From JBMNNS01 sp050942625 (lineage in GTDB: Bacteria > Bacillota > Dethiobacteria > DTU022 > UBA8154), in NCBI GenBank assembly GCA_050942625.1, contig JBMNNS010000020.1, positions 1 to 23,205 on the forward strand: a DNA stretch of 23,205 nucleotides, given 5' to 3'. Of this stretch, positions 1-7,849 are shown one piece after another (position 1 is the first letter of the stretch; each line of letters starts with the position of its first letter). Made by a program: the position numbers and the translations under genes. Below the pieces are notes generated by a model, which did not search any database, was not told the DNA's origin, and saw nothing but the letters and a program-made list of their open reading frames with translations.

Positions 1-70
1 TAGAACTATTTTCTATATGGGTTATTTTAGCCTGAAAAATATGTTTCGAAAGGATGAATAGACCGACATA

Positions 71-379
71 ATGAAAGATAAGTTGATGTATCATCCCGGC
101 CTAACCAAAAGATTACTCATGAAAAGGTTTGTCTTCATAGCAATTCTTTTCTGTATTGTGTTTGCTGTTTATTTATGTTTTGGACAAACCATGGCCTATA
201 AAGAGGCACAGGTAAAACTGCAGGAATTAGAATTAATTTTGGAGTCGATACAAACTGAAAATGAAAACCTAAAAGAAGAGGTAGCCTTGTTACAGGATGA
301 AGACTATATTGAAATACAGGCCCGAAAACATTTGGGGATGGCCAGGGAGGGGGAAATCCTTTTCAGGGTGGTAGACTAG
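71..379 (+). CDS. divIC: DivIC/FtsB-type septum formation initiator
   Basis: This is a 102-residue bitopic membrane protein of the divisome; DivIC works with FtsL and DivIB at the septum. A short cytoplasmic N-terminus (about 1–18) precedes one strongly hydrophobic segment (about 19–39). A heptad-like coiled coil follows (about 43–75, rich in E, L, Q and N), then the family's C-terminal signature with ARKHLGMAREGEILFR near the end. An in-frame TAG at 59–61 limits the start, and ATG 71 is the first start codon after it. The purine-rich GAAAGGA at about 48–54 is rather far upstream, so ATG 86 or ATG 119 remain possible. The position just before an S1-domain gene and spoIIE matches the divIC–yabR–spoIIE order of B. 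subtilis, which supports the name. Confidence 0.85.
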   Translation: MKDKLMYHPGLTKRLLMKRFVFIAILFCIVFAVYLCFGQTMAYKEAQVKLQELELILESIQTENENLKEEVALLQDEDYIEIQARKHLGMAREGEILFRVVD

Positions 380-404
380 TATTGTTCAATAATTGCGGTA
401 ACTC

Positions 405-432
405 TTGACAATATGCCGAAAAAAGTTATAAT
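405..432 (+). promoter_or_regulatory. Consensus sigma-A promoter of the S1-domain gene
   Basis: A perfect TTGACA at 405–410 is followed after a 16-bp spacer by a perfect TATAAT at 427–432. It lies between divIC and the S1-domain gene, about 45 bp before the start codon. Two exact hexamers at near-ideal spacing suggest strong constitutive transcription of the downstream gene. Confidence 0.8.
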
Positions 433-480
433 CTATCATTGAGGGGTTTTATATTTTAAAAAGGAGGAAAATTTTTTAGT

Positions 481-906
481 ATGTCGTCCATACAAGTTGG
501 AAGCATCGTGGAGGGGGTGGTAACTGGTATCACTAACTTTGGAGCATTCGTTTTATTATCTAATGGTGAAACAGGGTTAGTGCATATTTCAGAAGTTGCA
601 GATAGTTATGTCAAGGATATCAATGAGCATTTACAGAAAAAGGACAAGGTAAAGGTAAAAGTTCTTTCTGTTAATGGTGATGGAAAAATAGGCCTTTCTA
701 TCAGGCGAGCCCTTCGGGATGAAAAAAAGAAGCCCCAGGGAAGGAATTTTCGTTCCTCATACCAGTCAAGTATGTCCTTTGAAGACAAAATTGCCAAATT
801 TTTGAAAGAAAGCGATGAAAGGCAGCAGGATATCAAAAGACATACAGAATCCAAAAGGGGAGGTGGGAGCAGAAATTCCTTTAGGGAAGGGGTAGTTGAA
901 AGATAA
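481..906 (+). CDS. yabR: S1 domain RNA-binding protein (YabR-like)
   Basis: This small 141-residue protein consists of one S1 (OB-fold) RNA-binding domain over residues 3–75 and a basic, low-complexity tail. The domain carries the family pattern GSIVEGVVTGITNFGAFV, then GLVHISEVA, then a closing KIGLSIRRA strand. The tail has many K, R, S and Q, with a short helical stretch around FEDKIAKFLKES. RBS AAGGAGG (461–467) lies 13 nt before ATG 481, and a consensus promoter is present upstream. In B. subtilis yabR sits between divIC and spoIIE, as here. S1-domain proteins of this size bind RNA or associate with ribosomes or RNases; the exact role is not established. It appears to be transcribed alone, since a terminator follows the stop directly. 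Confidence 0.85.
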   Translation: MSSIQVGSIVEGVVTGITNFGAFVLLSNGETGLVHISEVADSYVKDINEHLQKKDKVKVKVLSVNGDGKIGLSIRRALRDEKKKPQGRNFRSSYQSSMSFEDKIAKFLKESDERQQDIKRHTESKRGGGSRNSFREGVVER

Positions 907-939
907 AAAGGCCTTTAAACATATAAAATAGTATTTAAT

Positions 940-964
940 AGGCACTTTAGCAGGTGCCTTTTTT
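940..964 (+). terminator. Intrinsic terminator after the S1-domain gene
   Basis: AGGCAC (940–945) pairs perfectly with GTGCCT (954–959) around an 8-nt loop. The stem runs straight into a T-tract (959–964). It separates the S1-domain gene from spoIIE. Confidence 0.8.
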
Positions 965-1001
965 ATTTTGGCGAGCCTGGCGGGTAAGAAATCCTGGCGA
1001 A

Positions 1002-1069
1002 TTTGTCAGAATAAAGTTTTTGTCCTTCTCCCCCTTTTGACAGACTTTTCCTGTAGTTATGGTTATAAT
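1002..1069 (+). promoter_or_regulatory. spoIIE promoter with 21-bp spacer and Spo0A-box-like sites
   Basis: TTGACA (1037–1042) and TATAAT (1064–1069) are both perfect but separated by 21 bp. B. subtilis spoIIE and spoIIG have such long spacers in sigma-A promoters activated by phosphorylated Spo0A. A 0A-box-like TTTGTCAGA lies at 1002–1010 (7 of 9 against TTTGTCGAA). On the opposite strand, a match overlaps the -35 at 1036–1044 (TTTGACAGA, against TTCGACAAA). Transcription would start near 1076. Confidence 0.75.
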
Positions 1070-1112
1070 TTTAGAAAAGGTTGTCCTAGAGTCCATAAAG
1101 GGGGAATACAGT

Positions 1113-3281
1113 ATGGAAAAAATTAAGGCTAGAAAACTGCCCTTTTCTCTTTTCCTTCCGGGCAGAAAGGATAGTTACCAAAAACTTCTTCAGCTTTCAC
1201 AAGCCGGAAAAAAGTTTAACTGGGCCAATCTGTTGTGGTTTGCAGTAGCAATATTACTGGGCAGGGCCTCTTTAATGGGGGAAGTTGCCCCTTTTGCTTT
1301 AATATTTTGGGCTTTAATTTTGCGGTTTCAACCCGGGAAAAAGAATCTGGTTACTATCGCTGTCCTTTTGGGTTGGCTTACTTCCAGTGCTTTAATTTTT
1401 CCGCCCTGGTTTTTACCGGCAGCTATGATTTTATGGAAACTGCTTGATCATTTGGCAAACAGGTTGTTTAAAAAAAAGAATGTTCTTTTTCTTACCCTGC
1501 CGCTGACTGTTTTCTTGCTACGTATGCCGGTTCTTTACAGTTATCATTTTCCTGTTTATGAGGTATTAATAGCGGGCCTTGAAATTATCCTGGCCATACT
1601 ATTGCCGCCTTTGTTACAGCCATTATTCGAGGAAATGGAGTCCATCAACCTCAAAACCCGGCCCAAGCCGGAAATAATTGTAGGGGGCTTATTATTATTT
1701 GCACTTGTTTTTTTAGGTATGGACGGGATTAGTTTGGGAAACAATTTTTTACTGGTAAACATTATTCCCCTCTTGGTTATCTTAACTGGTGCTTATCTCT
1801 GGGGCCCTGTATGGGGCGTTACAGCCGGGATTGTGCTGGGCCTCTGCCTGAGTTTCAGTGACCCCTCCATGTTTATCTATGTTGGGGCTCTTGGGGTATC
1901 CGGCCTGCTTGCTGGCATGTTGAACCGCTACAACCGTTTTTGGGTCGCAGCCGGCTATTTTTTGGGATTAAGGCTCCTGGCTTTTTATGGAATGGAGGGG
2001 GGCTATGCTTTAACATCACCTCAGGAGGATATTACTATAGTTGCACTTTTTTTGCTAACACCTGCTTTTGTGTGGCAAAAACTCCGAAAACTCAGTTCGT
2101 TTTGGCCTTTTAAAATGCAAAATGAGGAAAAATTACGCCTGATGATGGCTACTCGTTTAAAGGAATTTGCTGCAGTTTTTAAGGAATTGGCAGTAACTTT
2201 TCAACCTTTGGGCCGGGCTGAGGAAGTTCATTCCAAAAGGGATCTTTCACCAATTGTTAATTATTTTAGCAGGAGGGTTTGTCATTCTTGCGAACATTTT
2301 AAACGCTGTTGGCAGGATGATCTTTATAGCCAATATAGAAGGGTCTTGACCATGTTTTCAACCATGGAGGAAAGTGGACGGTTTTCCGAGAAAATGATTC
2401 CTGTTAAATTAAGACGCTACTGTCCCAGGCAGAGAGAAATTGTAAAAACAGTAGGAAGTATGAAGGATGTTTACCATTTAAATTGCCACTGGCAGGAAAA
2501 AATACATGATAGCCGTTTACTGGTTTCTCAACAACTTAATGGTATATCTTCGGTAATCCATGATCTTGCACAGGAATTAAAGCTCCAGTTAGTTGAAAAA
2601 GATACCCAGAATGAAAAACAGGCCGACCGGTTTCGTCTTGAAATTGGTGTTGCCCAGGTTGCCAGGGATGGATACAGTGTCTCTGGTGATAGTTATTCTG
2701 TTTTATCTCTTGGAGGAGGGAGACAAGCCATTCTTCTTAGTGATGGAATGGGTAACGGGAAGGAAGCACGAATGGCAAGTGTTTCGACAATTAAATTACT
2801 GGAACATCTTTTAAGAGTAGGCTTTAAAAAGGAGGTTGTTTTAAACACTATTAATACACTATTGCGTCTTCGTTATCCGGCCGAAAGGTTTGCTACTCTT
2901 GACTTTGCCTTGCTTAACATGCAGGAAGGGAAAATAGATTTATACAAATTAGGGGCACCACCCAGTTTTTTAAAAAATGGCCAGGTAACAAAAATAATTG
3001 GTTCGGGATCCGTTCCCATTGGAATACTTGAAGAAATTTTGCCCGAGAAAAAAAGTTTGTATGTTCCCCAGGGAGGAACTCTTGTCATGGTAACTGATGG
3101 GGTATTGGATAGCCAACCAGAAGAAGAGGAAAGCTGGATAATAGGGGCCCTGCGTAACATACGGCATGATCATCCCCAAATCATTGCGGATCGGCTAATT
3201 GAAGAAGCATGTTACCGTTGGCCACGTGGAGTGCAGGATGATCTAACGGTACTTGTAGGCAGGTTACAACCTATATTATAA
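1113..3281 (+). CDS. spoIIE: Stage II sporulation protein E (PP2C phosphatase)
   Basis: SpoIIE dephosphorylates the anti-anti-sigma factor SpoIIAA, freeing sigma-F in the forespore, and also interacts with FtsZ at the polar septum. This 722-residue version (B. subtilis has 827) starts with a long polytopic membrane region (about 25–340). A central cytoplasmic region has a Cys cluster (C390, C393, C399), and the C-terminal PP2C domain covers about 515–720. The expected metal-binding acidic residues are visible: GD526, D544 in SDGMGNG, D662 in VTDGVLD and D709/D710 in QDDLTVL. ATG 1113 is chosen because RBS AAGGGGG (1098–1104) lies 8 nt upstream. The frame stays open back to ATG 1059, but that codon lies inside the promoter, upstream of the likely transcription start. 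yabS and yabT, which follow spoIIE in B. subtilis, are absent. Confidence 0.93.
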   Translation: MEKIKARKLPFSLFLPGRKDSYQKLLQLSQAGKKFNWANLLWFAVAILLGRASLMGEVAPFALIFWALILRFQPGKKNLVTIAVLLGWLTSSALIFPPWFLPAAMILWKLLDHLANRLFKKKNVLFLTLPLTVFLLRMPVLYSYHFPVYEVLIAGLEIILAILLPPLLQPLFEEMESINLKTRPKPEIIVGGLLLFALVFLGMDGISLGNNFLLVNIIPLLVILTGAYLWGPVWGVTAGIVLGLCLSFSDPSMFIYVGALGVSGLLAGMLNRYNRFWVAAGYFLGLRLLAFYGMEGGYALTSPQEDITIVALFLLTPAFVWQKLRKLSSFWPFKMQNEEKLRLMMATRLKEFAAVFKELAVTFQPLGRAEEVHSKRDLSPIVNYFSRRVCHSCEHFKRCWQDDLYSQYRRVLTMFSTMEESGRFSEKMIPVKLRRYCPRQREIVKTVGSMKDVYHLNCHWQEKIHDSRLLVSQQLNGISSVIHDLAQELKLQLVEKDTQNEKQADRFRLEIGVAQVARDGYSVSGDSYSVLSLGGGRQAILLSDGMGNGKEARMASVSTIKLLEHLLRVGFKKEVVLNTINTLLRLRYPAERFATLDFALLNMQEGKIDLYKLGAPPSFLKNGQVTKIIGSGSVPIGILEEILPEKKSLYVPQGGTLVMVTDGVLDSQPEEEESWIIGALRNIRHDHPQIIADRLIEEACYRWPRGVQDDLTVLVGRLQPIL

Positions 3282-3442
3282 TATTCTTATTATATGGTAG
3301 ATTTTTTCTACCGTGGTCTGGCAGGTTTCCCCTGTTCGGTTATAGTTTTAAATACTGGGTTTCAAATATCCGATCAATTTGGCAGGATTTTTTTTTATTT
3401 TAGAGAAAAAGGGTTATATATACTAAGGGAGTAGGCCGCTAT

Positions 3443-4939
3443 ATGACTGACTTGCCCAACAATGTAGCTCAGCTGATTTTACGGGAACGTTTAATTGATG
3501 AAGGTGATCTGGTGGTAGCTGCTGTATCAGGCGGAGCTGATTCCCTTACTATGTTACATGTTTTAAATTGGTTGAAGGAGGAAAAGGTTATCCCTTTTTC
3601 CCTATATGTTGCGCATTTAAATCATGGCCTCAGGGGGGAGGCAGCAAAGGAAGATGTTTTTTTTGTCCGCCAGGAGGCTCGTAGATTGGGTTTACCTTTT
3701 TTTGCTGGCAGGGTAGATGTGAAAACCTTTCAGAAGCGTCATGGCCTCTCACCTGAAGATGCTGCCCGCCGCTTACGTTATAACTATCTACAACAACTAT
3801 CAATAAGGTTGGGGGCAACACGCTTGGCTGTTGGTCATAATCTAGATGATCAGGCAGAAACTGTTTTACTTAATATACTAAGAGGGACAGGCCCTGATGG
3901 GCTTGCAGGGATGAAGTTTAAACGGGCAATGGGCAAAAACGGAAATTTATTTTTAATCAGGCCTCTTTTAGAAACGGGGAGGGCGGAAATAAATGACTAC
4001 TGTCGAGAAAAAGGGCTTTTCCCCCGGCAGGATCAAACAAACCTGGAAAGACATTTTTTACGCAACAGGATCCGTTTGGACTTAATTCCCCACCTAGAAA
4101 AGAATTATAACCCTAACCTTCGTTACAGCCTTTACCGGTTGTCCAAACTAGTTGCCCTGGACAATAATATACTGGAGGATCTGGCCGATGAACGTTTAGC
4201 TGAATTAACGCTTGAAGAAAGGCCATTTTATCTCAGGCTAAATGGTAAAAAATTGGCCGAAGAAAATGCAGCTTTGCAGGGAAGGATTTTGCGTGCCGCA
4301 ATTAATAGTTTGTTGGGAATGATCCCCAGAGAAATTGGTTATTATCATATTAAATCTATATTAAAGCTGTGCAGGGAAGATTCCCCTCATGGAACATTAT
4401 CGTTGCCAAAAAAGTTAAGGGTTTTTAAAAGTTATGACAACTTGATTTTATCTTTAATAAAATCCGGGGAAGAATCCGGGCAAAGAAAACTTGTTTCTTT
4501 TTATTTAAATGTTCCTGGTAAAGGAAAACTCCCCCTGGGGGAGACCTTAGTGGCTAAAGTAGTAGATCCAAAAACGCTACAATGGCCGCCTGATAGCAAA
4601 ATAGAGGCGTACCTGGATTATGACAAGGTAGAAAAATTGGCTGGGGGACAAGGGGATTGCAAAGAAGGGGGAGGAAGTATTTCCCTTTTAGTCCGAACCA
4701 GGCTGCAAGGAGACAGTTTCCGCCCCCTTGGGGCCCCGGGGGGGAAAAAATTAGGAAAATATTTTATTGATAAAAAAATTCCTTTGGACAGACGAGATTC
4801 TACCCCCCTGGTTATTGCCGGCCAAACAATCATCTGGGTGGTCGGTTATCAGATTGCTCATCAATGCAGAATTACGGAACGGAGCAAGAGAGTTTTATTA
4901 TTAAAGCTAATAAATGAGGAAAGGAAAGGGTCTGGTTAA
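3443..4939 (+). CDS. tilS: tRNA(Ile)-lysidine synthase
   Basis: TilS uses ATP and lysine to convert C34 of the CAU-anticodon isoleucine tRNA to lysidine, changing its decoding from AUG to AUA. It is essential in nearly all bacteria. The PP-loop ATP motif SGGADS is at residues 29–34. The N-terminal N-type ATP-pyrophosphatase domain continues with HLNHGLRG and a GHNLDDQAET signature, and the C-terminal TilS domain carries RPLGAPGGKKLGKYFID and ends in a typical GYQIAHQCRIT segment. At 498 residues it is within the family range. ATG 3443 has AAGGGAG about 12 nt upstream. The stop is followed directly by the hpt ATG, so the two genes are very likely co-transcribed, as in B. subtilis. Confidence 0.95.
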   Translation: MTDLPNNVAQLILRERLIDEGDLVVAAVSGGADSLTMLHVLNWLKEEKVIPFSLYVAHLNHGLRGEAAKEDVFFVRQEARRLGLPFFAGRVDVKTFQKRHGLSPEDAARRLRYNYLQQLSIRLGATRLAVGHNLDDQAETVLLNILRGTGPDGLAGMKFKRAMGKNGNLFLIRPLLETGRAEINDYCREKGLFPRQDQTNLERHFLRNRIRLDLIPHLEKNYNPNLRYSLYRLSKLVALDNNILEDLADERLAELTLEERPFYLRLNGKKLAEENAALQGRILRAAINSLLGMIPREIGYYHIKSILKLCREDSPHGTLSLPKKLRVFKSYDNLILSLIKSGEESGQRKLVSFYLNVPGKGKLPLGETLVAKVVDPKTLQWPPDSKIEAYLDYDKVEKLAGGQGDCKEGGGSISLLVRTRLQGDSFRPLGAPGGKKLGKYFIDKKIPLDRRDSTPLVIAGQTIIWVVGYQIAHQCRITERSKRVLLLKLINEERKGSG

Positions 4940-5470
4940 ATGTTAGGAGGAAGAATCAAGGTTTTGTTAAATGAAAAGGAAATTAAGGCTAAAGTAAAGG
5001 AACTTGCCGAACAGGTTTTTCGTGATTATTATGATAAAAATCCCCTGATTATTTGTGTTTTAAAAGGGGCGATTGTTTTTCTTGCAGACTTTATCCGTTT
5101 TTTAAATATTCCTGTTAAATTGGACTTTATAGCTGTTGCCAGCTACGGCGATTCTACATCTTCCTCCGGGGTGGTCCGGATTATGAAGGACCTGGATCGC
5201 AGTATAGAAAATGAAGATGTGATTATAATTGAGGACATAGTTGATACGGGTCTGACTTTAAGCTATTTGCGTGAAAATTTGCTTTCCCGTAATCCAAGGT
5301 CTTTAAAGATAGTGACTCTTTTAGATAAACCAGAACGCAGGGTAGCAGACATAGAGCCGGATTATTGTGGTTTTTGTATACCAGATGAGTTTGTTGTGGG
5401 TTATGGCCTCGATTTTAATGAAAAGTACCGTAATTTGCGGGATATTTGCATTTTGCTTGAGCTAGAATAA
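4940..5470 (+). CDS. hpt: Hypoxanthine (guanine) phosphoribosyltransferase
   Basis: This cytosolic purine salvage enzyme transfers ribose-5-phosphate from PRPP to hypoxanthine or guanine, giving IMP or GMP. At 176 residues it has the usual length. The PRPP-binding signature VIIIEDIVDTGLTLSYL runs from about residue 94 to 110, including the acidic ED pair and the catalytic D. The flexible-loop segment SYGDSTSSSG is at 69–77, and VTLLDKP and VGYGLDFNEKYRNL follow in the standard order. Its ATG abuts the tilS stop (TAAATG), indicating translational coupling. An internal AGGAGG at 4945–4950 upstream of TTG 4964 is a weaker alternative start. The tilS–hpt–ftsH order is conserved in Firmicutes. Confidence 0.95.
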   Translation: MLGGRIKVLLNEKEIKAKVKELAEQVFRDYYDKNPLIICVLKGAIVFLADFIRFLNIPVKLDFIAVASYGDSTSSSGVVRIMKDLDRSIENEDVIIIEDIVDTGLTLSYLRENLLSRNPRSLKIVTLLDKPERRVADIEPDYCGFCIPDEFVVGYGLDFNEKYRNLRDICILLELE

Positions 5471-5480
5471 CAATTATGAT
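5453..5480 (+). promoter_or_regulatory. Possible ftsH promoter
   Basis: TTGCTT (5453–5458) and TATGAT (5475–5480) are spaced by 16 bp. An overlapping alternative is TTGAGC (5458–5463) with TACAAT (5480–5485). The -35 falls in the end of hpt. The match is only moderate. Confidence 0.3.
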
Positions 5481-5531
5481 ACAATTAAGTTTATTAGGGG
5501 TATATTAGAGGAAGTTGGAGGAGGTTTTGCT

Positions 5532-7484
5532 TTGAACAAACGATTTTTACGCCAGGCAACCTTTTATCTTTTGATTTTTATGATTGCTGTGGCTCTTATA
5601 CAGGCTATCAATAGTTCCCATGACATAGCCCAGGAAATTAAATATTATCCTGACTTCATTGGTCTCATTGAAGCGGGTGAAATCAAGGAAGTCAAAATTG
5701 TTGGCCATAATGTGGAGGCTCTTAAAAATGATGGGACCAGGGTAAAGACCTTCCAGCCTCCTGATGATAATCTCTCAGCCAGGCTAATAGAAAATAAAAT
5801 TCCTTTTAATCCTGAACCGGAACCAGAGCCGCCATGGTATTATACTTTGCTAACTTATTTAATTCCTTTTATCCTGGTAATCGGCTTGTTTTTTTTCTTT
5901 ATGCAGCAAACACAGGGTGGCGGCAGCAGGGTTATGAACTTTGGTAAGAGCAGGGCAAGGCTGCATGATGGGGAGCGCAAAAAGGTTACCTTTGAACAAG
6001 TTGCGGGGGCCGATGAGGAAAAAGCTGAGCTTATTGAAATTGTTGACTTTTTAAAGAATCCTAAAAAGTTTATTGATCTTGGAGCACGCATACCAAAAGG
6101 AGTTTTGCTTGTTGGTCCTCCTGGGACGGGTAAAACGCTATTGGCTAGGGCTGTTGCCGGCGAGGCTGGTGTGCCTTTTTTTAGTATCAGCGGTTCAGAC
6201 TTCGTGGAAATGTTTGTTGGGGTTGGGGCTTCAAGGGTTAGGGATCTTTTTGAAACTGCTAAGAAAAATTTCCCCTGCATTATTTTTATTGATGAAATTG
6301 ATGCGGTTGGTCGGCAACGGGGTGCAGGTTTAGGTGGCGGCCATGATGAAAGAGAACAGACTCTTAACCAACTTCTGGTGGAGATGGACGGGTTTGATGT
6401 TAACGAAGGCATTATTATTCTTGCTGCAACTAACAGACCGGATATACTTGATCCTGCCTTACTAAGGCCAGGCCGTTTTGATAGGCAGATTACTGTTAAT
6501 ATCCCCGATGTAAAGGGCAGGGAGGAAATCCTGAAGGTTCATGTTAAGGGCAAGCCCCTGGATCCAGATATTGATTTAAAAGTTTTGGCCAGGCGGACCC
6601 CGGGATTCACGGGAGCAGATTTAGAAAACTTGGTTAATGAGGCTGCCCTTTTAACGGCACGCCGCAATAAAAAAGCCCTGACAATGGCGGAGATGGAAGA
6701 AGCTATTGACCGTGTTATAGCTGGTACCGAGAAAAAAAGCAGGGTCATTAGCGATTTTGAGAAAAAAATTGTTGCCTTTCATGAAGCCGGTCATGCCCTT
6801 GTTGGATATATGCTCCCCCATACGGATCCAGTGCATAAGGTATCCATCATCCCGCGGGGGAAAGCAGGGGGGTATACACTGATGCTTCCGGAGCAGGATC
6901 GTTATTATCTGACCCGTTCCGAACTTTTTGACAGGATCTCGACGCTGCTGGCAGGCAGGGTGGCCGAGGAGGTTGTTTTTAATGAAATTAGTACGGGGGC
7001 ACAAAACGACTTGGAACGTGCTACTGCTATTGTCCGACAGATGATCATGGAATATGGCATGAGCGATGAACTAGGGCCCATAACCCTTGGACGCAGACAT
7101 GATCAAATTTTCCTGGGGCGGGATTTAGCCAGGGATCGGGATTATAGCGAAGATATTGCCAAGTCCATCGATCAGGAAATCAGGCGTATGATCGATGTCT
7201 GTTATCAAAAGTGTGAAGAAATTTTAACTAAAAACAGGGATAAACTTGATCTCATTGCAGAAGCATTGTTGGAGAAAGAAACATTAGATGCCCAGGAAAT
7301 TGCAGCTATCATAGAAGGGAAGACATTAGAAGAGGCTGAAAAAGAGCAACAGGCCCAGGAAATAAAAGAGGAGGTTGTTTTTACAAGCGGACAAAAAGAG
7401 AAAAAGGAAAAAACAGGCAAAATGAGAATTGTCTTTAAACCAGGGAAAAATGAACTTTGTAGTGAAACCGGGGAGGAAGGATAA
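5532..7484 (+). CDS. ftsH: ATP-dependent zinc metalloprotease FtsH
   Basis: FtsH is a hexameric membrane-anchored AAA+ protease that degrades misassembled membrane proteins and selected cytosolic regulators. In Firmicutes it is needed for normal sporulation and stress survival. Two N-terminal membrane segments (about 9–26 and 104–124) flank an extracytoplasmic domain. The AAA domain has Walker A GPPGTGKT (195–202), Walker B with DEID (254–257), and the SRH with RPGRFDR (312–318). The zinc site is HEAGH (417–421), with the third ligand probably D493 in TGAQNDLERAT. A charged tail (about 600–650) is typical and variable. The start is TTG 5532, set by the strong GGAGGAGG (5517–5524) 7 nt upstream. 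Overlapping antisense ORFs are shadows of its codon pattern. Confidence 0.97.
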   Translation: MNKRFLRQATFYLLIFMIAVALIQAINSSHDIAQEIKYYPDFIGLIEAGEIKEVKIVGHNVEALKNDGTRVKTFQPPDDNLSARLIENKIPFNPEPEPEPPWYYTLLTYLIPFILVIGLFFFFMQQTQGGGSRVMNFGKSRARLHDGERKKVTFEQVAGADEEKAELIEIVDFLKNPKKFIDLGARIPKGVLLVGPPGTGKTLLARAVAGEAGVPFFSISGSDFVEMFVGVGASRVRDLFETAKKNFPCIIFIDEIDAVGRQRGAGLGGGHDEREQTLNQLLVEMDGFDVNEGIIILAATNRPDILDPALLRPGRFDRQITVNIPDVKGREEILKVHVKGKPLDPDIDLKVLARRTPGFTGADLENLVNEAALLTARRNKKALTMAEMEEAIDRVIAGTEKKSRVISDFEKKIVAFHEAGHALVGYMLPHTDPVHKVSIIPRGKAGGYTLMLPEQDRYYLTRSELFDRISTLLAGRVAEEVVFNEISTGAQNDLERATAIVRQMIMEYGMSDELGPITLGRRHDQIFLGRDLARDRDYSEDIAKSIDQEIRRMIDVCYQKCEEILTKNRDKLDLIAEALLEKETLDAQEIAAIIEGKTLEEAEKEQQAQEIKEEVVFTSGQKEKKEKTGKMRIVFKPGKNELCSETGEEG

Positions 7485-7603
7485 GTGATTTTACAGAAGC
7501 AGGGTAAGGCCTTTCCCCAATGTGTACTTTAGATTAGTTACTGGAATAGGTTTTTAGCTTAATGAATAACTAAATGATGAAATAGATAGAATTATTAATA
7601 AAT

Positions 7604-7640
7604 TAAGATCTTGCTTGTTGTTAGCAGGATTTTATTCTTT
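7604..7640 (+). terminator. Intrinsic terminator after ftsH
   Basis: TAAGATCTTGC (7604–7614) pairs with GCAGGATTTTA (7624–7634) with one G·U pair around a 9-nt loop. The 3' side is T-rich (TTTTATTCTTT). It closes the spoIIE/tilS/hpt/ftsH side of the window before fhs. Confidence 0.65.
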
Positions 7641-7775
7641 AAAGTAGAATGTTTTTTTAGTAGAATGCTTATTTATATTGTTAAATTGACTAAATGTGTT
7701 AATTATCACAAAAAACGAATTAATATGAAAGGGGGAATAGGTAAAGAAGAATTATTCAATCGGCATGGTTTAAAG

Positions 7776-7813
7776 GTAGGAGGTTTAGGATGAAGCCTTG
7801 ATGGACAAGGCTT
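7776..7813 (+). promoter_or_regulatory. fhs leader: strong RBS, three-codon mini-ORF and perfect hairpin
   Basis: AGGAGG (7778–7783) is followed 6 nt later by ATG 7790, which reads Met-Lys-Pro-stop. The stop overlaps a second ATG (7801) reading Met-Asp-Lys-Ala-stop. The same bases form an 8-bp perfect inverted repeat, AAGCCTTG (7793–7800) and CAAGGCTT (7806–7813), with a 5-nt loop and no T-tract. The fhs RBS follows 24 nt later. It may be a stability hairpin or a translational leader; its function is unknown. Confidence 0.45.
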
Positions 7814-7849
7814 AAATAAGGATTAAAATATTTGTTAGGAGGTTCACTA

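Larger units (their letters stand above)
7485..7849 (+). other. Non-coding stretch between ftsH and fhs
   Basis: These 365 bases hold the ftsH terminator (7604–7640), an A/T-rich segment with no clear promoter, and a leader just before fhs with a strong RBS, mini-ORFs and a perfect hairpin (listed separately). A 60-codon frame (7611–7793) starts inside the terminator with TTG, has no RBS and resembles nothing I recognise, so I do not call it a gene. Confidence 0.6.

Noticed and set aside
1059..1112. Upstream ATG extension of SpoIIE by 18 residues
   Set aside because: It lies across the promoter -10 and before the expected transcription start, has no RBS, and a good RBS precedes ATG 1113.
3296..3312. 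Hairpin GGTAGA/TCTACC after spoIIE as a terminator
   Set aside because: The T-run is in the loop, not after the stem, so it lacks the form of an intrinsic terminator.
5855..6412. 185-codon antisense frame
   Set aside because: It is entirely opposite the ftsH AAA domain, Ser/Pro-rich as expected for a shadow frame, with no RBS or recognisable domain.
7611..7793. 60-codon frame before fhs
   Set aside because: It starts with TTG inside the ftsH terminator hairpin, has no RBS and no recognisable similarity.
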